DNA of 64,000 bases from NCBI RefSeq assembly GCF_027886425.1, contig NZ_CP115671.1:930001-994000 (forward strand), read 5' to 3'. The stretch comes from Brevundimonas vesicularis. Its GTDB lineage: Bacteria; Pseudomonadota; Alphaproteobacteria; Caulobacterales; Caulobacteraceae. Shown here piece after piece: positions 58,821-64,000 of this stretch; within the stretch, counting starts at the first letter, position 1, and each line of letters starts with the position of its first letter. The notes beneath the pieces are model-generated. The model did no database searches. It was not told where the DNA came from and saw nothing but the letters and a program-made list of their open reading frames with translations. The translations under genes were made by a program, and so were the position numbers.

Positions 58821-59234
58821 ATGTTCGACTGGTTCATTTTTCAGCAGGGGGCGATCGCCTTCCTGATCGCCTTCGCCATGGCGGGCGCCTTCACCCTGGC
58901 CTTCAAACTGATCTACCAGTGGGTCACGCCCTATCACGAACACACGCTGATCCGTGAGGGGAACACGGCCGCCGCCATCGCTCTGGGGGGCGCCCTGATC
59001 GGTTATGTCCTGCCTCTGGCCTCGGCCCTGTCGCACACCGTCAGCCTGATGGAGTTCGCAGCCTGGGCCCTTCTGGCCGGCGTGATCCAGATCGTCGTCT
59101 TCGTCGCCATCAGCCGAATGGCCTTCCGCAACCTGGTCGTCCGCATCGAGGCGGGCGAGATCGCCGCGGCCGTCTATCTGGCCTCCATCTCCATCTGCGT
59201 CGGCCTGCTCAACGCCGCCTGCATGACGTCGTGA
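58821..59234 (+). CDS. DUF350 membrane protein (YjfL-like)
   Basis: A 137-residue protein with four transmembrane helices in two DUF350 pairs. The sequences EGNTAAAIALGGALIGYVLP and VRIEAGEIAAAVYLASISIC are the repeated family motif. DUF350 proteins accompany ATP-grasp peptide ligases in several stress clusters. It follows DUF2491 by 26 bases and precedes DUF1190 by four. Confidence 0.9.
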   Translation: MFDWFIFQQGAIAFLIAFAMAGAFTLAFKLIYQWVTPYHEHTLIREGNTAAAIALGGALIGYVLPLASALSHTVSLMEFAAWALLAGVIQIVVFVAISRMAFRNLVVRIEAGEIAAAVYLASISICVGLLNAACMTS

Positions 59235-59238
59235 ACCC

Positions 59239-59853
59239 ATGACCGACCCCAAAGACCTTCCCAAGACAGACACCATGCGCCGGCTGAAGCGCTCGCGCGT
59301 CCTGCACGTCAGCAGCCTGATGGCGACCGCCAGCTTCTCGCTGGCCGCCTGCGGCTCGCCCCAGCGCGTCCCGGCGCCCGAGCCCGAGCCGACCCTGGCC
59401 TATCAGTCGCTGGACGAGTGCAAGGCCGCCAACGACATTCCCGACAATGAATGCGACGCCGCCTTGGCCAAGGCTCAGCAGGAGGCCGCAAAGACCGCGC
59501 CGCGCTACGCCACCCGCGAGGAGTGCGAGGGTCAGTGGGGACCGTCGCAGTGCCAGCCGAACAACAACGGCGGCTCCTTCTTCACTCCGCTGTTGACCGG
59601 CTTCATCGTCGGCCAGATGCTGAACGGCGGCGGCTATCGCGGCGGCGGACCGCTGTATCGCGACCGCGAGGGGCGGCTGTCCAACGGCTACGGCGGCGGC
59701 TACGCCTACCGCGACTATCGCACCGGCAAGACCCTGACCAATGCGCGCGAACATGGCGACGTCGCCCGTCAGGCCCCGACGCGGGTGCAGAGCCGAACCA
59801 CCGTCGTCTCGCGCGGCGGCTTCGGCGGCGGCGGCCGAGGCTACGGCGGCTGA
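59239..59853 (+). CDS. DUF1190 lipoprotein (YjfM/YgiB-like)
   Basis: A 204-residue protein. DUF1190 is identified by YQSLDECKAAN, DNECDAALAKAQQEAAKTAP and RYATREECEGQWGPSQCQ, each with the spaced cysteines. A lipobox is visible (SFSLAACGSPQ, Cys about residue 38), and the tail is a Gly/Arg/Tyr-rich low-complexity region (GGGYRGGGPLYRDREG). An ATG at 59275 (MRRLKRSRVL) gives a shorter signal and may be the true start. It ends the plus-strand half of the yjf-like cluster. Confidence 0.88.
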   Translation: MTDPKDLPKTDTMRRLKRSRVLHVSSLMATASFSLAACGSPQRVPAPEPEPTLAYQSLDECKAANDIPDNECDAALAKAQQEAAKTAPRYATREECEGQWGPSQCQPNNNGGSFFTPLLTGFIVGQMLNGGGYRGGGPLYRDREGRLSNGYGGGYAYRDYRTGKTLTNAREHGDVARQAPTRVQSRTTVVSRGGFGGGGRGYGG

Positions 59854-59934
59854 TACAGTTCTGGCGCCAAGCGCCGGTCTTCCCCTAATAGGGATCGCTC
59901 TCACGCTTCACGACAGACCGGACCGCCCTGCCTC

Positions 59935-60906
59935 ATGACCGCATCGCCGCCCCCGCACGGAGGCCTGGACGTCGAAAGCTGGGGCGACCCTGAGGATCCG
60001 ATCGTCCTGCTGATCGACGCGCCCGAACGTCTGTCCGGCGACTGGCGCCGGTCGGTGCGGGCGCTGGTCGAGGCCGGCCGCCACGTCATGCTGGCTGCCG
60101 ACTTCGACGAGGCGGACGACAGCTCCGCCGCCCTGCGTCGACTGCTGACCGAGCTTTCCTCTCGCCCGGCCATCGTCTGTTCCGACACGACGCTGGCGGC
60201 CGTCGTCCCTGCGCTCGCCGTCACCGGCCCGGCCCTGGCCAGCTGTCTGGTGGTCGTCGCCGAAGGGCAGGGGGCTGTCTCGCCCGAGCTTGAGACACAG
60301 TTGGCCGGCATTCCGCGCCAGACGATCGCGCGCGCCGAGGCGCCGGACGCGGTCGAGGCCGAGAACGCCGCCCTCCTGGGCTTCCTCGAACGCCACGCCC
60401 CGCGCGACGCCCTGCATTATCAGGCCGGCTCCGACCCGCGCACCCTGCGCGACGCCCTGGGCTGTTTCGCCACTGGGGTCACGGTGGTCACGACCCTGGA
60501 CGAGGCCGGACAGCCCGTCGGCCTGACCGCCAACTCCTTCTCCTCGGTGTCGCTGGACCCGCCGCTGATCCTGTTTTGCCTGGCCCGCTCGTCCACCAAT
60601 GTCGACCGCTTCCGCCAGGCCGAACATTTCGCCATCAACGTCCTGCATATCGGCCAGCAGCCGACCTCCGGCGTCTTCGCCCGGTCCCAGGCCGACCGGT
60701 TCCAGGACGTGGCGTGGGAGGCATGGGACACCGGCGCGCCCATCCTCTCGGGCGCCCTGGCCAGCTTCGAATGCGGAACCGAGCAGATCGTCGAGGCCGG
60801 CGATCACCTGGTCATCATCGGCCGCGTCAGGCGCGCCCGGTTCGAGCCGCGCCGCGATCCGCTGCTCTATTTCCGGGGCAAGTATCGGCGGCTGCACTTT
60901 TCCTGA
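59935..60906 (+). CDS. Fusion of a degenerate hydrolase-like domain to a flavin reductase
   Basis: A 323-residue protein. Residues about 165-323 are a flavin reductase of the FMN-binding split-barrel type (RDALGCFATGVTVVTTLDEA, GLTANSFSSVSLDPPLILFC). The partner would be a two-component monooxygenase. The first 155 residues begin like an alpha/beta hydrolase (LDVESWGDPEDPIVLLIDAP), but the HG oxyanion motif and a GxSxG elbow are absent, so this part looks inactive. It lies 81 bases after the DUF1190 gene and 46 bases before a thiolase. Confidence 0.82.
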   Translation: MTASPPPHGGLDVESWGDPEDPIVLLIDAPERLSGDWRRSVRALVEAGRHVMLAADFDEADDSSAALRRLLTELSSRPAIVCSDTTLAAVVPALAVTGPALASCLVVVAEGQGAVSPELETQLAGIPRQTIARAEAPDAVEAENAALLGFLERHAPRDALHYQAGSDPRTLRDALGCFATGVTVVTTLDEAGQPVGLTANSFSSVSLDPPLILFCLARSSTNVDRFRQAEHFAINVLHIGQQPTSGVFARSQADRFQDVAWEAWDTGAPILSGALASFECGTEQIVEAGDHLVIIGRVRRARFEPRRDPLLYFRGKYRRLHFS

Positions 60907-60952
60907 CCGGCCGGGATCGCTATCTCTCGCCCGAAATAGAGGAAGCCGCACC

Positions 60953-62149
60953 ATGTCCGCGACCACGTCCGCCGATCCCGTCGTCATCGTCTCCTACGCC
61001 CGCACCCCGATGGGCGGTTTCCAGGGCGCGCTGTCCGACGCCAAGTCCACTGACCTGGGCGCCGTCGCGGTCAAGGCGGCGCTGGACCGCGCGGGCCTCG
61101 ATCCGCAAAAGGTCGAGCAGATCATCATGGGCTGCGTCCTGCCTGCGGGCCTCGGCCAGGCGCCGGCGCGTCAGGCGGGCATGGGCGCAGGCCTGCCCGT
61201 CTCGACCGAGGCGACCACCATCAACAAGATGTGCGGCTCGGGCATGCAGGCGGCCATGATGGCGCACGATGCGCTGGCCGCTGGTTCGGCCGACGTGATC
61301 GTGGCGGGCGGCATGGAGTCCATGACCAACGCCCCGTATCTGATGCAAAAGCACCGGGGCGGCGCGCGCATCGGCCACGACGTCATTTCTGACAGCATGT
61401 ATCTGGACGGGCTGGAGGACGCTTACACCCCCGGCAAGCTGATGGGCCAGTTCGCTGAGGACACGGCCAAGGACTATCAGTTCACCCGCGAACAGCAGGA
61501 CGCCTACGCCATCGAAAGCGCCGGCCGGGCCAAGCGCGCCCAGGACTCAGGCGCCTTCGACGCCGAAATCGCCTCGGTCGAGGTCAAGACCCGCAAGGGT
61601 CCCGTCACCGTCGACCGCGACGAACAGCCGACCCGGTCCGACCCGTCCAAGATCCCCAATCTGAAGCCCGCCTTCGGCAAGGACGGCACCATCACCGCGG
61701 CTTCCGCCGCCTCGATCTCGGACGGCGCCGCCGCCCTGGTCATGATGCGCCGGTCTACGGCTGAAACCCTGGGCCTGACGCCGATCGCCCGCGTGGTCAG
61801 CCAGGCCGCCCACGCTCACGAGCCGCACCTGTTCACCACCGCCCCGGTCTTCGCCCTGCAAAAGGCGCTGAAGAAGGCCGGCTGGAGCGCCGACGATGTG
61901 GATCTGTGGGAGGTCAACGAGGCCTTCGCCATCGTGCCGATGATCGCCATGCAGGAACTCGGCATCCCCCACGACAAGATCAACGTCAACGGCGGCGCCT
62001 GCGCCCTGGGCCACCCGCTTGGGGCTTCAGGAGCACGCGTCCTGACCACCCTGCTGTCCGCCCTGAAGGCCCACGGCAAGACCCGCGGCATGGCCGCCCT
62101 GTGCATCGGCGGCGGCGAAGCGACGGCGATGGGCGTGGAGTTGGTTTAG
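60953..62149 (+). CDS. Acetyl-CoA C-acetyltransferase (thiolase)
   Basis: A 398-residue thiolase. The acylated Cys lies in INKMCGSGMQAAMMAHDALA, with GGMESMTNAPYLM; the catalytic His is in EVNEAFAIVPMIAMQELG/GHPLGASGAR and the second Cys in GGACALGHPLGASGAR. It is of the biosynthetic acetoacetyl-CoA type (PhaA/AtoB), though degradative use is possible. GAGGAAGCC precedes the ATG. No phaB or other PHB gene is adjacent. Confidence 0.94.
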   Translation: MSATTSADPVVIVSYARTPMGGFQGALSDAKSTDLGAVAVKAALDRAGLDPQKVEQIIMGCVLPAGLGQAPARQAGMGAGLPVSTEATTINKMCGSGMQAAMMAHDALAAGSADVIVAGGMESMTNAPYLMQKHRGGARIGHDVISDSMYLDGLEDAYTPGKLMGQFAEDTAKDYQFTREQQDAYAIESAGRAKRAQDSGAFDAEIASVEVKTRKGPVTVDRDEQPTRSDPSKIPNLKPAFGKDGTITAASAASISDGAAALVMMRRSTAETLGLTPIARVVSQAAHAHEPHLFTTAPVFALQKALKKAGWSADDVDLWEVNEAFAIVPMIAMQELGIPHDKINVNGGACALGHPLGASGARVLTTLLSALKAHGKTRGMAALCIGGGEATAMGVELV

Positions 62150-62220
62150 AATCTCGAGCGCTTTAAGCCTGCGCCCGTCATGGGGAGGCGGACATCGTGA
62201 ACTATGCGGCATGCGGACAC

Positions 62221-62238
62221 TGTCTTCGTCATAAGACA
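62221..62238. other. Hairpin in the leader of the orphan gene
   Basis: A 6-bp stem (TGTCTT at 62221-62226 with AAGACA at 62233-62238) with a 6-base loop lies in the 139-base region between the thiolase and the lower-GC gene. It has no T tract after it. Its role is unclear. Confidence 0.3.
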
Positions 62239-62288
62239 TTATCGGCGATGGTGTCCTGTCGCCTCTTAGCAATGATCCTTGAGGTCAG

Positions 62289-63053
62289 ATGACCTCTCGC
62301 ATGCTGTTTCGTAACGCTATCGACGCGATGGAAGCTGGCTTCGAAAAATTGGAGGTCCAGGTTCCACCCCCTCGCGTGGTCAGGCACGGAGGGGGTGTTA
62401 CGCTGCGTTACGTCGAGCAGACTATACAGCAGGCTATACTGCTAAAGCTGGCTCGCCAAATCAGCGGCTTAAACGCTTGCGATATACTGTTAGCCAGTGG
62501 CTATGTTCAGGAGCAAGGCGTCATCCAACGCACATTGGATGAGTTAGACGAGGACATCTTGTTCCTATGTTTTGGGGCCCAGGATGGCACCGTCAAACTC
62601 CACCGCAAATATCTAAAGAGCTTTTGGCAGGAGGAGTTTGAGGAAGGGGTGGCACCAATAGATAGTACCAAAGGTCGTTATCATATCGCGCGCGGTGACA
62701 TTCGTGACTGGCTAGGTCGAAGACTTGGCACGCCGGAAGACGACCCCAGCATGAAGGCGCTCCGTGTAGTTCAGCAGACCTATTCGGGCTACGTCCATGC
62801 AGCTTCTCCTCACATCATGGATATGTGCGGCGGCCCTCAACGGCGTTTCCACCTTCGCGGCATGAATGGCACTCCTCGCATAACAGAGCACGTCCAAGAT
62901 TTCTGGAACTACGTCTATCGAGGCTTGCTGTCGGTTAATACCGTCGCCCTCATCTTTGGAGACGCAAAAGCGTCAGCCGCACTGCGAGTCGCGCTAACAA
63001 ATTTCGAAGAGGCGTCAGGTTCAACCTTCATGGCCGATGCCGCCAAAGAGTAG
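62289..63053 (+). CDS. Orphan protein of likely foreign origin
   Basis: A 254-residue soluble, mostly helical protein with no recognised family. Visible stretches are VRHGGGVTLRYVEQTIQQAI near residue 30, a DELDEDILFLCFGAQDGTVK helix region near 95 and NTVALIFGDAKASAALRVAL near the end. Base composition is clearly lower in GC than the rest of the window and uses codons such as ATA, TTA and CTA that are rare elsewhere, which points to recent transfer. GAGG lies four bases before the ATG inside a perfect 6-bp inverted repeat (62281-62286 with 62291-62296) that spans the start codon. It stands alone between a thiolase and the kinase gene. Confidence 0.72.
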   Translation: MTSRMLFRNAIDAMEAGFEKLEVQVPPPRVVRHGGGVTLRYVEQTIQQAILLKLARQISGLNACDILLASGYVQEQGVIQRTLDELDEDILFLCFGAQDGTVKLHRKYLKSFWQEEFEEGVAPIDSTKGRYHIARGDIRDWLGRRLGTPEDDPSMKALRVVQQTYSGYVHAASPHIMDMCGGPQRRFHLRGMNGTPRITEHVQDFWNYVYRGLLSVNTVALIFGDAKASAALRVALTNFEEASGSTFMADAAKE

Positions 63054-63099
63054 CGACAACAGACGCTTTAGTAAGTTTAGCGCGATTCGGTAATCGTTG

Positions 63100-64000
63100 C
63101 TAAGCCGCGAACGCCGCCCGGATCGGCTGCACGGTCTGATCCGGGCGTTTGACCGGCAGGTCGAAGCTGACGACCGTGCCGACGCCTGGCTGGCTTTCCA
63201 TGCTCAGCTGGCCGCCGTGCATTTCGATCAGGGACTTGGTCAGGGCTAGGCCCAAGCCGGTGCCCTGAGTGGTCTTGGAATGCTGGCCCTCGACCTGTTC
63301 GAACGGGCGGGCGAGGCGGACCAGGTCTTCGGGCGCGATGCCGATGCCGGTGTCGGCGCAGGCGACGCGGACGCGGTCCTCGCCCTGCGCGCCAATGAAG
63401 GGTTTCAGCGACACGACGATGGAGCCGCCCTCGGGCGTGAACTTCACGGCGTTGGAGATCAGGTTCAGCATCACCTGTTTGACGCCGCGCTGATCGGCCT
63501 CGATGTCGGGCAGGTCGCCGGCCTCGACCGCGATCTTCAGGCCCGCTTCCTGCACCTTGCCGCGCATCAGCCGCACCGCGTCCTCGCACACCTCGCGCAA
63601 GGACACCGGCTCATAGTGCAGGGTCATCTTGCCGGCCTCGATCTTGGCCATGTCCAAGACGTCATTGATCAGGCTGAGCAGGTGCTGGCCCGACTTCAGG
63701 ATGTCGCCGGCGTATCCCTTGTATTTCTCGTTCAGCGGCCCGAACAGCTCGCTGGCCATGATCTCTGAGAAGCCGTTGATGGCGTTCAACGGCGTGCGCA
63801 GTTCGTGGCTCATATTGGCCAGGAACTCGGACTTGGCCTGGTTGGCGGCCTCGGCCCGGGTCATGGCGACCTCGTATTTGCGCGCCAGCAGCGACAGCTT
63901 TTCCTGGCTGGATTCCAGCTGGTCGACGGTGGCCCGCAGATCGTCGGCGGCGCGGCGGCGCTCGGCCTCCTGGCGTTTGATGGCGGTGATGTCGGCGGCG
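63100..64000 (-). CDS. PAS sensor histidine kinase, C-terminal part (PleC/DivJ-like)
   Basis: The frame is open to the right end of the window, so the gene's 5' part lies beyond. About 299 codons are present: the end of a PAS/PAC domain (ADITAIKRQEAERRR), a coiled-coil linker, HisKA with the phosphoacceptor His in LANMSHELRTPLNAINGFSE, and an HATPase_c domain (LNLISNAVKFTPEGG, CADTGIGIAPEDL, GTGLGLALTKSLIEMHGG). LFGPLNEKYKGYAGDILKSG is close to the Caulobacter cell-cycle kinases PleC and DivJ. Nothing about its input domains beyond the PAS end can be seen. It is convergent with the orphan gene, 46 bases away. Confidence 0.9.
   Translation of the reverse strand, partial: AADITAIKRQEAERRRAADDLRATVDQLESSQEKLSLLARKYEVAMTRAEAANQAKSEFLANMSHELRTPLNAINGFSEIMASELFGPLNEKYKGYAGDILKSGQHLLSLINDVLDMAKIEAGKMTLHYEPVSLREVCEDAVRLMRGKVQEAGLKIAVEAGDLPDIEADQRGVKQVMLNLISNAVKFTPEGGSIVVSLKPFIGAQGEDRVRVACADTGIGIAPEDLVRLARPFEQVEGQHSKTTQGTGLGLALTKSLIEMHGGQLSMESQPGVGTVVSFDLPVKRPDQTVQPIRAAFAA

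Overview
The window is high-GC, gene-dense bacterial chromosome with frequent ATGA/GTGA stop-start overlaps. The genes point to an alphaproteobacterium, most likely Caulobacterales (Brevundimonas- or Caulobacter-like). Pointers are a sugar route built on the Entner-Doudoroff pathway (zwf-pgl-edd-glk), a PleC/DivJ-type histidine kinase at the right edge, TonB-dependent transport, a dnaG-rpoD pair and LigD/Ku end joining. The genus is inferred; no rRNA, tRNA, CRISPR array or insertion sequence was recognised.

Layout. 1-3.4 kb: 3' part of glnE, an EF-hand protein, and an overlapping operon of ECF sigma factor, probable anti-sigma and periplasmic metal-sensor-like protein. 3.4-8.5 kb: eda, small exported proteins, an alpha/beta hydrolase, a lone AsnC-type sensor domain, hmgA and two lipoproteins. 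8.6-13.6 kb: zwf-pgl-edd-glk. 13.7-20.3 kb: a tightly overlapping histidine operon (yerC-like regulator, hisG, hisD, hisC-like/hisB fusion, hisH, hisA, hisF, hisIE). 20.4-25.7 kb: a ferredoxin-reductase-like flavoprotein, then the Anbu proteasome-like cluster (ATP-grasp, alpha-E, transglutaminase, Anbu). 25.7-33.5 kb: an iron-uptake and electron-transfer module (TonB receptor, PiuC, PepSY membrane protein, DUF2271, DUF4198, ApbE, membrane flavodoxin reductase) with three matching Fur-box-like palindromes. 33.5-37 kb: Mpl-like ligase and LD-carboxypeptidase (murein recycling), then a membrane protein/winged-helix pair. 37-45.5 kb: dnaG, rpoD, ligD and ku. 45.5-48.3 kb: small VOC/SRPBCC/DUF1428 enzymes opposite an HxlR regulator, and a miniature flagellar-rod-like protein. 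48.4-54.3 kb: DEAD-box helicase, DUF962 protein, a two-repeat exported protein, a 3D-domain protein, an outer-membrane protein and dusA. 54.4-59.9 kb: a divergent six-family YjfIJKLMC-like cluster (PspA homologue, ATP-grasp peptide ligase, DUF2170, DUF2491, DUF350, DUF1190). 59.9-62.1 kb: a flavin-reductase fusion and a thiolase. 62.2-63.1 kb: a visibly lower-GC orphan gene of likely foreign origin. 63.1-64 kb: 3' part of a PAS histidine kinase.

The most interesting items are the complete YjfIJKLMC-type PspA/ATP-grasp system, with a possible DNA-binding extension on its DUF2170 protein and tandem repeats in the divergent promoter; the Anbu cluster; the likely FMN-carrying DUF2271 protein (DGVSGAT motif) in an iron-regulated electron chain; a HisB fused to an aminotransferase domain that has lost its PLP lysine; a DnaG without any of its four zinc ligands; and a 69-residue protein made only of the two ends of a flagellar rod protein.
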